From the NCBI RefSeq assembly GCF_040403615.1, contig NZ_JBBAKG010000001.1, positions 62,001-126,000 of the forward strand: a DNA stretch of 64,000 nt, read 5' to 3'. Both the position numbers and the translations under genes were made by a program. Positions 29,601-36,853 of this stretch are shown here, in pieces; the first letter of the stretch is position 1; each line of letters starts with the position of its first letter. The DNA comes from Haliscomenobacter sp040403615 (GTDB lineage: Bacteria; Bacteroidota; Bacteroidia; Chitinophagales; Saprospiraceae). A model generated the notes under the pieces. It did not search any database and was not told where the DNA came from. It saw only the letters and a program-made list of their open reading frames with translations.

Positions 29601-32600
29601 TTGATTACACCAACGGCGTGTTGTTGATTGGTAGTCCAGGCAGTGACATTGACGACAGTACTCAGAGCGAGCTGGATTATGGCCGTGTTGCTGTGTTTAG
29701 AAATCTTACACAAACACCAGCCTGGACCACAATACACCAACAGTTGCCTGTGGTGGATGTCAAGTTGATCAATTCAGTATTCACATATGATCGTGTTACT
29801 GGTGCAAAAACCAACTTCTTTGATTTCTTTGATCCGTTGCAGGGCAAAATCCTTGGTGCTGCACGAGAGAATATCAACTATATTGGTGCAGTAGATCCTG
29901 CTGCCTACAATGTGGGACCAGTCAACAACTATGGCAGAATCTGGGGACAAGTACATGTAGGAGAAATTTGGTGGGATACCAACAATGTTCGCTTTATTGA
30001 TCCAAATCAAGACAACATTGTGTATGCAGCACGCCGTTGGGGTCAGGTGTTTCCGGGTTCAACTGTGGATGTGTATCAATGGGTAGACAGCGACCAACCA
30101 CCTGCAACCTATGCTGGCGAAGGTACTCCTAGAAGCCTAGTCAGCTACGATTTGTCAACCGGACTCAACGAGTACGGAATTTTCACCACAACATATTATT
30201 TCTGGGTTCGCGGCATTACATCAATTGACACCAATGCAGGAAAAACTCTCAGTACTACTGGTATTGCCAGATACATTGAAGAACCTCGCAGTTCGGGTAT
30301 TCCGTATGTGGCATTTGTTAGTCCCAGTGCAACTGCTATCTATAATGCAGTCAATGATATTTCTGCACAAGATACAATTTTGAGCATTGAGTTTGATAGA
30401 GAATACACCGACGACAACGTTCACGTGGAATACAGCCTGATTCCAGAAAATCGTGCTGATGGATTCTTGCCGGACAATTTGTATCTCAAGTTCCAGGATT
30501 CGTTGTGCGGTGTTAATATTGTTGGTGCCAAGGTACCGGATCCAAATTTAAGTCCTGCCAACAGCTACGGTGTTCAGTTCAGACCGCGTCAGTCAATGTT
30601 TGCTGATAGATTCCTGGCACTAGAAAATTATTTTGAGAGAGTCAATAGTGTGCTCGCACAATTTCCTATCTCAGAAACTCGCAGTTTTACCTTGTTGAAT
30701 TCCAGCGAACCAGAGCCGACCGCGGGCACAGGTGCCTGGGACAAACGTGTGGCCAATCTTGAAGAACTCAGTTATCAAGATTTTGCTATCGTACCTGTGG
30801 GTTACAAGTATCTAGTTGCAACTGATTCTGCACAAAATGGTTTATGGACCATTTATAGTGTTACCACAGCAAAAACTTTTGCTTCGTTGATGCTGGTGCG
30901 AGTGCAAAATTACGACACCCGCAAATACTGGAGTTACATTGACTGGTATCTAATTGGGTACAATCAGAGCAGTCAGATAGTGGCCGAAGTGCCGGTTTAT
31001 AGTAGTCTTGATACTCTCAGTGTGTACACAGTGCCTGTTGGTGCCAGCGTGAGAGTGGTGGCCAATGCTCAAGGTAAATGGGAAATTTATCTACGAACCA
31101 ACACTGGCTGGGACCGAGTAGGTCTGCAGGACGGCACCATTGCTATTGCCGCTGAGCTGTGGGATTATCAACTGGGACGCTTTGGATTTGACTCTGAAGT
31201 GTTTGATGCACAATACTTTGATCAAGAACCAGTGATAGAAACTCGCAAAATTATTCAGGCTATCAATCAGGAATTGCTGATTGGTGAATTGTTGATCGAA
31301 CGAAACAAAGCTCTAATACTGATGTTCAACTTTGTGCTCAGTGAATTTGAAGCACCCGACTGGTTGAGCAAAACCAGTCTGGTTGATGTTGATCACAAGA
31401 TCCGTCAACTGCTGCCATTCCAGACTTATCAACGTGACAATCAAGACTTTGTGGTGGACTATATCAAAGAAGTCAAACCATATCATGTGCAGATTCGCGA
31501 GACCAATCTAATATACGATGGCTCTGATGTTTATCAGGGCAGCATGACTGACTTTGACGTTCCAAGTTTTTATAACACTATACTAATTCCAAATCAGTTC
31601 ATGAGTCCGGTATTGACACCATACACTCAAAGTACTGCGGTGGGTACTGGAACATCAAACACCTACAGTGATACAGCGCCCGACAACCCGGTATGGCAAA
31701 CAGAGCCTTGGCAATTCTGGTACAACAACTATACTCTAAGCATTCAAGACATTGTGGTTGCAGACGGCGGTGTTGGATATACCGAACCTCCTGTTGCCAC
31801 AGTTACTGGAGATTGTTTGATACAGGCCACCATGACTGTGGACGTCAACAGCGCAGGCAAAATTACTGGAGTAATCATAACTGATCCCGGAGCTGGTTAC
31901 CTGACCACGGCACTGATAGAATTGTCAGGCGGCAATGGTGTGGGTGGTAGAATTATTGCAGTAATGGGCAACGGTCTGGTACGTAGTATCAACACCACAA
32001 TCAAGTTTGACAGATATCAATATGCAAGTACCATCCTAGACTGGGAACCAACAGTTCAGTACGACAACGGGACTCTGGTGCGATACGACAACAGAGTATG
32101 GGAAGCCAGCAACACTGACTCAAGTGCAGTGCAATCTGTAACCTTTGATCCTGAACAATGGACCCTGGTCAGTGCATCCACCCTGTCCGGCGTGGATAGA
32201 ACCATGGGTCTATATGTGCCCACTGCCAACGAACCAGGACTAGATTTACCGTTATTGATTGATGGTGTTGATTATCCAGGTGTGCAAGTTACTGCACCCA
32301 CATTTGATCAAAACTCAGGATTTGATGTTGGCAACTTTGACATCAATCCTTTTGATAATATTGCATTTGGACCCGAGGGTCTTCCTACCTATGATCCTGC
32401 AATTCTAGATGCCATCTACGAAAGTCGTTTTGTTGACATCTATCTTGGCACAAGACCCTACGATGTAAATGTGGTTGGTGGTGAATTTGTTGGCCCTTAC
32501 GAAAGCCATGCTCCGGAAGAACTAATACCCGGCTCTGAATACGACACACTAGATTTCCGTGTGTACACTCGACCCGGATCAGATTGGGAATTGAATGGAC

Positions 32601-34594
32601 ACGGATTTGCTTGGGAAATTGTCAAGTGGTACTATAATTCTGTCAGCGCAGCCAGTCAAAGTTTTGACGGTATTATACCAAATCCTGTGCAGGTGCGAGT
32701 GACCAATCAAACACAAGGTCGTGAACTAAATCTTGACACAGATTACATTGTAAATTGGGTATCCAACACTGTGACTATTTTGACCAGTGTTAGTGCTCCT
32801 CCAGCAGACAATGGTGACATCTTAGTTGTCAGCATATACGGCATTGGTGGTGGCAATCAACTGTACAAAACCAGTGTGAATGGAGCCGTTGTGGGAAATA
32901 CCTTTAACATTCCTGTGGCTGTTAACGAAATTGAAGACATGGTAATTTTTGTCAACGGTGGATTGATAAGCAATTATAACTACAGTGCAGGAACAAACAA
33001 TACCACAAACATCTTGTTTGCAAATTCCTACAGTGTGGCTGACGAACTAAACATCACAGCCATTGGATCCACAGATGGATCATTGCCCAACAGTTGGTCA
33101 ACTCCACAAACTCAATACTTTGTGAGTGCCGGACAACTGGATTACAATCTTGACAACTCCTTGCAAGGAACCAATCCTGCCAACCTAATTGTTGAACGAA
33201 ATGGTATTCGAGCAAGACCTCCTGAAGGTGCATACTACATTGCTGACGGCAGCTCAGCTTATCCACTGCCCACTCGTGGTGGATACAGCCTAGCTTTGGT
33301 AGCAGACAACGATGTTCGTGTATGGGTCAACAATCAAGAACTTACCTTGTACAGCGAATTCATTATAGAACCTTATGTGCTCGGCGACGACACCAGAGAC
33401 GTAGAATTTGCAATACCACCATCATCTGGATCAGAAGTCCTGATCAGTGTAAGTACCAAGGCCGACTATGTGTTGCAAAGTGATGGCAGCAGCTTGTATA
33501 GTAACGTGCTGGCATGGCGCACTACCAATGGATTTTATCCTATTGCAGGAGACATAATTTCTGTGACATCATGGAATGACACAAGCCAACAAGAAATAGT
33601 AACTTTGGTATATCAAGGACCAGTGACAACAGGTGTAGTAGTTCCTGAGCCCTATGATTCAACTGACTTTGATGTGGGCCTAGTAACTGGGTCACCGGGC
33701 AGCTATGACTACTCGGCAGGACAACTGGTGACCACAAATGACTTCCAGTTGGGCAGAATTGTGCCTGATCCAACCAGAATGGTAGTGAGTAAAAATGGCA
33801 ATCGTATATTCTACGGTGATGATTACTTGATAGTTGGCGAGCAACTGGTCATACACGGTCCGGTGATCAGCGTCATAGATGTGGTTGTTGCCCAGTTGTT
33901 TACAGACAGTGTTGTTCCAGAACAAATGGAATTCCGAATTTTTCAAGACATGCGTGGAGTACAAGCCACCTACAGAATGACACCGTCGACCACAACTGCT
34001 CTAGCACAGGATTTGTACCTGGATCAGGACATAATTTATGTTGACAATGCAGCAGCGTTGACACAGCCAAATCTGGCAATCAATATCTGGGGAGTGCTGA
34101 CAATCAACGGTGAACGCATCATGTATCGTTATCTTGACATTGTGAACAACCTAGTAAGTGGACTACGCAGAGGGACAGCAGGCACAGCACCTGATGTGCA
34201 TACCGCAGGCGCAACAGTATATAACCTGGGTCGCGGCAATTTGGCTCCTGAAGAGTACCAGGATCGGGTGATATACACCAACACTCTGGGCAACGGAACA
34301 ACAGTTACATTCAGTGCACCAAACATTGATTTGAGTCAGTTGACTTTGTCGTTTGCTGAACAAGCAATTCTGGTGTTTGTGGGTGGCATCCGTGCCACTA
34401 CCGGATACACTGTGGATTCTGTAGCCCCTGCCACGGTGACCTTTGATACAGCACCCAACAACGGATATGAAGTTTCTATACTGGTACGGCAAGGAGTTGG
34501 CTGGTATCAACCAGCCAACGGTAACCCATCGGACGGACAAGCACTGCAAGTGACCAATACGGATGCAGCAAGGTTTTTCCGAAGACAAATCTAA
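20612..34594 (+). CDS. Giant baseplate/fibre-like structural protein (4660 aa) with embedded beta-propeller
   Basis: This uninterrupted frame of 13,983 nt takes over a fifth of the window. The N-terminus (DFLPPIFQTTTNKQFLAATL and a Q-rich helix) resembles the start of large structural proteins that follow gp6 in marine T4-like phages, the place of T4 gp7 (1032 residues). The body is a chain of beta domains: many copies of a fibre-type unit with a V.VN...L....DY strand-turn and a later GD.V.I strand; seven FG-GAP-like repeats (nt about 27217-29703); a 'GTTLTV...GTGVIPGT' unit near 28140-28340; a 'GGVGYTEPP' unit near 31765; and LRRGTAGTAPDVH near 34160. No signal peptide, membrane segment or clear catalytic motif is seen. 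It probably combines a wedge role with receptor or surface binding. Confidence 0.85.
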   Translation: MDRTRTVDFLPPIFQTTTNKQFLAATLDQLVQEPQFKKTQGFVGRRVGPGVNPNDYYVIEPNATRANYQLEPGVISLTPDTTDISDVITYPGISDALDRQGAKTNNSDRLYTSDYYTWDPFISFDKFANYSQYYWLPAGPLSVDVSATVIPLTDSFDITRGTDAYEFSGVAGENPIITLVRGGNYDFVVNQAPNGFFIQTDPGVNGRLPYAPNISSRDVLGVINNGEDAGTVTFNVPLKNAQQFYYDLTLVPTTPTAGQVDLITDLKFNQINNIYLTEFLAQYPSGIDGITNLNGRTVVFTNQIADPTDGGWLITSQFDPLAQIPTNNGLLGSFDTQVYDQTTPILNVDTRYSVWAIQYQYDNDGNAILQLSSVTTCPLLNKFTVMFGTQWAGTQWYRDAEGYFEEIPLLTAIKDLLWYQDGTNPEIFGQIRLIDQSQVETLNIVTDILGKKNYVAPNGVVFTNNLKVIFRGSVVPASYQNQTYYVAGVGTAIQLLPITDYVTPETYTKSAAVPFDSLPFDIGNFDASLNQPLVPDYLTIALDSPDRNAWTRSNRWFHIDVINASAEYNNTIPLIDNAFRAKRPILEFRGGTRLFAMGTQAKTPVNIIDFQTTDALSTINGTIGYAVDGYSFISGSRVIFAADNDPQVRNKIYLVEFITPSTDGSTLILQPVINLVPASDADVLIDQCTVCSSGNTLQGISFFYDGVQWITAQEKTSVNQAPLFDVYDQDEFSLGNRAVYPSSTFVGSKLFSYAVGSGVEDTVLGFALQYLSINNVGDIVFDNNFYTDTFIHVDNNVSTENPVSIGFVRQYADRTVYEKEIGWQRAATKSLIYQQFSFTSVVDTPLVLDVAVVPTGVVPSVKIYVGSVFQDPTAYTFTTTANTTTITFNSNIVIVPGDVVEVLALSNQVSSVGFYQVPVNLENNPLNNNSANFTLGTVRTHYETIAQNLVALTGKVNGANNTRDLGNIIPYGLNILQQSAPMTLAGYFLRKPEYEIFAALSYNSREYEKFKAQLLNTAVTNDYVNLTVPEILTAVISDITLGRTSTNPFYWSDMLPTGSVYTQLQTTVTPISTAVFDTTQVYNYTSANYLGLLVYVNDILLTRDLGYVVATDGPRITITVPLAVGDVVVIQEYPETYGSYVPNTPTKLGLYPAYIPEIFLDETYVNPVFVIRGHDGSITRAFGDFRDALLLEFETRIYNNLKLDGNPVPLTTAEVVPGEFRTTNYTLGEITDILSEDFLTWVGWNKLDYKTQDYQQNNQFTWNYSTASNKLTANQPLVVGAWRGLYNYFYDTIYPNTRPWEMLGFSVIPVWWEDEYGPAPYTSGNLVLWEDLAAGQVRDPVAPYVLPEYVRPGLTDVIPSGSEGALLSPMQVMVGNFNSNDFRKSWVVGDDGPVENAWRTSSAYPFAAMRLLALTRPAEFFSLFADRDLYRFDTSINQYLYNGRYRLDANGIEVYGNGVSKASYIDWIVDFNRVSGINSTTALTADLKNLDVRLCYRMASFTGKNLLQIYTEKSSPNSLNSTLLLPDESYNLLFYKNVPFAQLTYSSVIVQSTTTGWAVYGYNMTQPYFNILQSLISGNLATISAGGSTVRVPVEYSNNVVQIPYGYVFTNRTLVADFLLSYGALLRSQGLSFDIQENGYVLDWNQMVSEFLYWSNQGWTDGAIINLNPGASQLIVERAGAVVDSIAVQTAENMILNADRKPFNARDLVIERSDNRFAVRSVTNETINFLNIKFTSYENMVVLDNVSIFADLIYQPITGARQDRVKLIGTTTTEWNGQLNAQGFVLNQDNIKPWSQNVKYARGEIVEYKNFYYSAIDIVQPSAKFDFNEWTISDYTKIQQGLLPNLANKSNQLANSYNTYTANLEQNQDLFSYGLIGFKPRQYMVSLNLDSTSQVNLYQQFLGTKGTVRAAELFSFADLGRGPAQYDIYENWAVLRATYGANANRSFYELQLNEALLGANPSLIQVVQPGETSEADQTVLLSNLWKQSYKIPNTDILTITIVNPTDVALPGAGYVNLDDIDITVFDITNTASLDVNLDQIGVGTVIWVAKINGYDWNIYRTSQVPGYISSVSSNLDGTAVLTFTAPHGITVGRQLVVRFFSIEVDGVYRVISVPNITQIVVDFSFANGGQLVATGTGIGFVLQTQRVAQASDIITLPYANDLLPGNKVWVDNNGAGLWEVLEKQIVFSSTTEITATNPVTNSKFGQSVAQAKSNLYAIVGSSAYSQGYGALYTYVRTSSAPFTENSVLELDGAVDTVGFGSSVSIGNQTWQAVGAPASLNNRGYVSAVYRQPDSASFINANLLTVPDPRDLAHPAEFGYSVAVSPDEHWMYIGAPGINKVFAYGLVEVENQSVAYVADGRQFTFNFSDHIVIDSGYDQQLSVVLNNKLLVYGVDYSQTATNIVFPAAPAKDLILKIVRRTQYAYTGNGSTTLFSLNEYLYSATSIYSFKVTVNSVLQRPNIDYDFDYNDSAAGRDVIFFVAPANGATITVATQSYFVFADTIEFTQQVTASIAGTTLTVSSVQPGASPLTVGMNLSGTGVIPGTKITALLTGTGATGTYLVNTNQTVASIIMTARLGDSARFGESLSCTTDGRQVMVGTPNDYYDAITDAGAVYVFDRAVQNFVVTDAAQTTYTVDGTLVAPTSVVLNNQFLTNTEGNVTGTFTKISSTEVTIDTPLAVGDVIEIEVNKFNLLQIVGAIAPFQSANFGAAIDLCKNNCSLYVGAPQDGSVLPAAGLVQRNVNQSRVYGITSSTNPGPRLIPGETIRINDQEVALSQPVAWNSASTYTVDTIVDYGLSLYISVRSVPTGTALNDTTYWQPSSWTAALAQDINGAGIDNVVAVAGVAGTANYGLITIGVKNTLAADAGNRLTVLPGLIGTTFQRLVFETFAYTQTVESPAPVAYAGFGSAVNIDSLATTLTVGAPRGNLYRPNTFDAGTTYFDSRTTTISGPLTQSGVVYTYDYLSSAGDSISNPGKFAFGQQIYDQRVQELDLFGTSIDYTNGVLLIGSPGSDIDDSTQSELDYGRVAVFRNLTQTPAWTTIHQQLPVVDVKLINSVFTYDRVTGAKTNFFDFFDPLQGKILGAARENINYIGAVDPAAYNVGPVNNYGRIWGQVHVGEIWWDTNNVRFIDPNQDNIVYAARRWGQVFPGSTVDVYQWVDSDQPPATYAGEGTPRSLVSYDLSTGLNEYGIFTTTYYFWVRGITSIDTNAGKTLSTTGIARYIEEPRSSGIPYVAFVSPSATAIYNAVNDISAQDTILSIEFDREYTDDNVHVEYSLIPENRADGFLPDNLYLKFQDSLCGVNIVGAKVPDPNLSPANSYGVQFRPRQSMFADRFLALENYFERVNSVLAQFPISETRSFTLLNSSEPEPTAGTGAWDKRVANLEELSYQDFAIVPVGYKYLVATDSAQNGLWTIYSVTTAKTFASLMLVRVQNYDTRKYWSYIDWYLIGYNQSSQIVAEVPVYSSLDTLSVYTVPVGASVRVVANAQGKWEIYLRTNTGWDRVGLQDGTIAIAAELWDYQLGRFGFDSEVFDAQYFDQEPVIETRKIIQAINQELLIGELLIERNKALILMFNFVLSEFEAPDWLSKTSLVDVDHKIRQLLPFQTYQRDNQDFVVDYIKEVKPYHVQIRETNLIYDGSDVYQGSMTDFDVPSFYNTILIPNQFMSPVLTPYTQSTAVGTGTSNTYSDTAPDNPVWQTEPWQFWYNNYTLSIQDIVVADGGVGYTEPPVATVTGDCLIQATMTVDVNSAGKITGVIITDPGAGYLTTALIELSGGNGVGGRIIAVMGNGLVRSINTTIKFDRYQYASTILDWEPTVQYDNGTLVRYDNRVWEASNTDSSAVQSVTFDPEQWTLVSASTLSGVDRTMGLYVPTANEPGLDLPLLIDGVDYPGVQVTAPTFDQNSGFDVGNFDINPFDNIAFGPEGLPTYDPAILDAIYESRFVDIYLGTRPYDVNVVGGEFVGPYESHAPEELIPGSEYDTLDFRVYTRPGSDWELNGHGFAWEIVKWYYNSVSAASQSFDGIIPNPVQVRVTNQTQGRELNLDTDYIVNWVSNTVTILTSVSAPPADNGDILVVSIYGIGGGNQLYKTSVNGAVVGNTFNIPVAVNEIEDMVIFVNGGLISNYNYSAGTNNTTNILFANSYSVADELNITAIGSTDGSLPNSWSTPQTQYFVSAGQLDYNLDNSLQGTNPANLIVERNGIRARPPEGAYYIADGSSAYPLPTRGGYSLALVADNDVRVWVNNQELTLYSEFIIEPYVLGDDTRDVEFAIPPSSGSEVLISVSTKADYVLQSDGSSLYSNVLAWRTTNGFYPIAGDIISVTSWNDTSQQEIVTLVYQGPVTTGVVVPEPYDSTDFDVGLVTGSPGSYDYSAGQLVTTNDFQLGRIVPDPTRMVVSKNGNRIFYGDDYLIVGEQLVIHGPVISVIDVVVAQLFTDSVVPEQMEFRIFQDMRGVQATYRMTPSTTTALAQDLYLDQDIIYVDNAAALTQPNLAINIWGVLTINGERIMYRYLDIVNNLVSGLRRGTAGTAPDVHTAGATVYNLGRGNLAPEEYQDRVIYTNTLGNGTTVTFSAPNIDLSQLTLSFAEQAILVFVGGIRATTGYTVDSVAPATVTFDTAPNNGYEVSILVRQGVGWYQPANGNPSDGQALQVTNTDAARFFRRQI
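27217..29703 (+). other. Seven FG-GAP-like repeats (predicted beta-propeller) inside the giant protein
   Basis: Seven segments of the giant protein share the pattern xFGxSV....... followed by a strand ending VGAP/IGSP and then G.V..: near 27217 (KFGQSVAQ), 27384 (GFGSSVSI), 27557 (EFGYSVAV), 28349 (ARFGESLS), 28726 (ANFGAAID), 29317 (AGFGSAVN) and 29582 (DLFGTSID). Seven is the blade number of integrin-type propellers. Fibre-type domains are inserted between blades 3 and 4 and also between later blades. The domain call comes from motif spacing only. Confidence 0.6.
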
Positions 34595-34604
34595 GGTAAA
34601 TAAA
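34595..34604 (+). promoter_or_regulatory. GGTAAATAAA box after the giant gene
   Basis: This is the third copy of the GGTAAATAA 9-mer, overlapping the end of the giant gene's intergenic gap and only 12 nt before the next ATG. Here the AAGG preceding TAAATAA may equally act as a weak Shine-Dalgarno for the 48-residue gene, so the promoter reading is uncertain. Confidence 0.3.
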
Positions 34605-34606
34605 TC

Positions 34607-34753
34607 ATGCAGCAAAATCAACAAACTCCCTCACAGCCGCCTAAACCGCAATCTGTTGCTCGTCCAAACGAAAAAGGGTCAATTGCAGTGTCGGGGTTTG
34701 TAAAGATTTCAGACCCCAACACTAAACAAGTATTTGTGGAGACACGAGCGTGA
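34607..34753 (+). CDS. Small protein, 48 aa, resembling the N-terminus of the next gene
   Basis: ATG at 34607 to TGA at 34753 encodes 48 residues. The first 20 are Gln/Pro-rich, and the rest includes SIAVSGFVKISDPNTKQVFV. That second half aligns with the next protein's PIIKGHIKITDPVTGEVLVD (matching G-x-(V/I)-K-I-(S/T)-D-P-x-T-x-x-V-x-V), so the two share a short beta-hairpin module. It sits in the only gap between the giant gene and the next structural gene and is followed by it after 6 nt. It may be a small virion or assembly protein. The similarity to its neighbour supports it as a real gene. Confidence 0.6.
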   Translation: MQQNQQTPSQPPKPQSVARPNEKGSIAVSGFVKISDPNTKQVFVETRA

Positions 34754-34759
34754 TTAAAT

Positions 34760-35395
34760 ATGGGCAAAGAAAAAGCGAACAACAACATGCTTATTAACAC
34801 CTACGGTCCTATTATTAAAGGACACATTAAAATTACTGATCCAGTCACTGGAGAAGTACTAGTTGATAAAGACAATGCTATTCATTATGAAAACATGAGT
34901 ATTAGCCTGGCTGAAACTCTGGCTCATAGAAATCAGGGCTGGATTTATGAAATGGCATTTGGTAACGGCGGTAGCTCAGTAGATCCCACTGGAGTAATCA
35001 CGTATTTGCCCCCTAATACCACTGGTCAAAACGCTGATCTTTACAATGAAACCTATGCCAAAGTTGTTGATGACGAATCAGCAGCTGATACTGATCCAAT
35101 CAACAACAACATGACGGTGTTACACACCTCGGGCCAGGTGTATACAGATATCCTGGTCAGCTGTTTGTTGGATTACGGCGAGCCACCGGGGCAGCAAGCG
35201 TTTGATAATTCAACCAATTACAACGGGGAATATGTGTTTGATGAACTAGGACTCAAGGCCTGGACTGGAGAAGGTAATGCATTGCGTTTGTTGACGCATG
35301 TGATTTTCCATCCAGTTCAGAAGAGTTTGAATCGTCAAATTCAAATTGATTATACTGTGCGTATACAGACCTTAACTAACCTGAGCGCAGCATAA
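34760..35395 (+). CDS. Tail/baseplate structural protein, 211 aa
   Basis: The protein starts MGKEKANNNMLINTYG and continues with the IKITDPVTGEVLVD module also seen in the preceding small gene. It then has ISLAETLAHRNQGWIYEMAFGNGG and a C-terminal FDELGLKAWTGEGNALRLLTHVIFHP strand-rich part. Its place between the giant protein and a fibre-like protein points to a tail appendage or baseplate component, with T4 gp8 a possible counterpart by position, though I cannot confirm homology. An in-frame ATG at 34787 is an alternative start, since no strong ribosome site precedes either. Confidence 0.55.
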   Translation: MGKEKANNNMLINTYGPIIKGHIKITDPVTGEVLVDKDNAIHYENMSISLAETLAHRNQGWIYEMAFGNGGSSVDPTGVITYLPPNTTGQNADLYNETYAKVVDDESAADTDPINNNMTVLHTSGQVYTDILVSCLLDYGEPPGQQAFDNSTNYNGEYVFDELGLKAWTGEGNALRLLTHVIFHPVQKSLNRQIQIDYTVRIQTLTNLSAA

Positions 35396-35423
35396 ATATT
35401 AGTAGATTAACAGGTAATAAATA
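35391..35423 (+). promoter_or_regulatory. Two T4-late-like boxes before the fibre gene
   Basis: CATAAATA (35391-35398) and AATAAATA (35416-35423) each match the T4 late consensus TATAAATA at 7 of 8 positions. The second would start transcription near 35430, leaving a short leader with GGAG at 35436 and the ATG at 35448, a normal layout for a late gene. The second box lies within a small inverted repeat (AGGTA...TACCT). Confidence 0.55.
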
Positions 35424-35447
35424 CCTATAAGATTCGGAGCAAGCAAT

Positions 35448-36842
35448 ATGTCATATACAATCAATCTTACCGATGGTACAATTTTTGCAGTAATAGCAGA
35501 TGGTACCATCAATACCAGTTCAAGCATGATCTTGGTGGGTAAAAATTACGCCGGTTACGGCGAATTTCTGGACGAGAATTATATCCACTTGTTGGAAAAT
35601 GGTTCAAACACCACTGCGCCCGGCGCACCCTTGACAGGGCAATTGTGGTGGGACCAGACCACTGATACCATGAAAGTCTACAGTGGAACCACATTCAAAG
35701 TAATTTCTGGTGCCACAGCAAGTGCATCAGCTCCTACATCAAATGTGGCTGGCGACCTGTGGTATGATTCGACCAATGCACAGCTCAAAGTTTATACCGG
35801 TACTGCCTTTTTGCTGGTAGGTCCTGCATTTACAGCAGGCACAGGAACCACAGGTGCAATTGTAAACACAATCACAGACAGCAATGCTGTGAGTCACGTT
35901 GTGGTTGAAATGTATGTGGAAGACAGCGTAGTGAGTATCTTTAGCAAGGACTTGGCATTTACTCCTCAGGTTGCTATTCCAGGATTCACCACAATTAATC
36001 CTGGTGTCACAATGGCCAGTTCAATTTCGGGCGTACCGCAATTGTTTCAGGGTACAGCAACCAATGCACAGTTGCTAGACGGCCTGGACTCAACAGACTT
36101 TTTGAGTAGTACCAGCAATGACACCACAACGGGTACCCTGGGCATTGTTAATAATTCCGGACTGTCAGTAGGAACCAACTCTGACTTCCGTGCAACAGTC
36201 ACAGGCTCTGATGTGTATCTGCGCAATCAAACCAGCGACGGCAATGTGTACTTGCAAATCAACGATGGCGGCGTAACAACTACCATGGTTACCTTGTTTG
36301 GTGCAAACAACATGACAGCTATTCGCGGAGCTACCACAGTAAACACTGCTGGTGTTGCTACTGCCATTGTGAATGGTGCAGGCAATGCAGTAGGCAACAT
36401 TGGTTCAAGCTCAAGCTATTTCAATACCATATTTGCTCAGGCAACCACAGCACTGTATGCCGACGTTGCAGAACGTTTTGCAGCTGATGAAGTATACTTG
36501 CCAGGCACAGTGGTTGAACTGGGCGGCGCAAATGAAATTACTCGTGTGAAAGATGACGCTAGTGACCGAGTGTTTGGCGTGATTTCTACTAGACCAGCAT
36601 TTACCATGAATGGTGGTGCAGGCGATAATGAAACTCATCCTCCGGTTGCCATGACAGGTCGTGTGCCTGTACTGGTATCAGGCATTGTGGCCAAGGGCGA
36701 CAGATTGATTTCTGCAGGCGATGGCATTGCCCGTGCTGCTGCTCCTGGTGAAGCCACAGCATTCAATGTTATTGGCCGTGCTCTGGTTGGAAAAACAACT
36801 GCTGAACTGGGCACAGTTGAAGCCATTGTAACAATAAATTAA
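35448..36842 (+). CDS. Tail-fibre-like protein with C-terminal YADVAE domain
   Basis: This 464-residue protein begins with a module common in marine phage fibres (NLTDGTIFAVIADGTINTSS, VGKNYAGYGEFLDENYIHLLEN, PLTGQLWWDQTTDTMKVYSG) and repeats the GDLWYDSTNAQLKVYTG strand pair once more. A middle beta-helical stretch follows. The C-terminal 150 residues (ALYADVAERFAADEVYLPGT, DRVFGVISTRPA, GRVPVLVSGIVAKGDRLISA) resemble the trimerisation or autocleavage end domains of phage fibres and bacterial surface proteins. A GGAG site lies 9 nt before the ATG. It is probably a distal fibre or collar protein. Confidence 0.7.
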   Translation: MSYTINLTDGTIFAVIADGTINTSSSMILVGKNYAGYGEFLDENYIHLLENGSNTTAPGAPLTGQLWWDQTTDTMKVYSGTTFKVISGATASASAPTSNVAGDLWYDSTNAQLKVYTGTAFLLVGPAFTAGTGTTGAIVNTITDSNAVSHVVVEMYVEDSVVSIFSKDLAFTPQVAIPGFTTINPGVTMASSISGVPQLFQGTATNAQLLDGLDSTDFLSSTSNDTTTGTLGIVNNSGLSVGTNSDFRATVTGSDVYLRNQTSDGNVYLQINDGGVTTTMVTLFGANNMTAIRGATTVNTAGVATAIVNGAGNAVGNIGSSSSYFNTIFAQATTALYADVAERFAADEVYLPGTVVELGGANEITRVKDDASDRVFGVISTRPAFTMNGGAGDNETHPPVAMTGRVPVLVSGIVAKGDRLISAGDGIARAAAPGEATAFNVIGRALVGKTTAELGTVEAIVTIN

Positions 36843-36853
36843 CAGGAAAAAAA

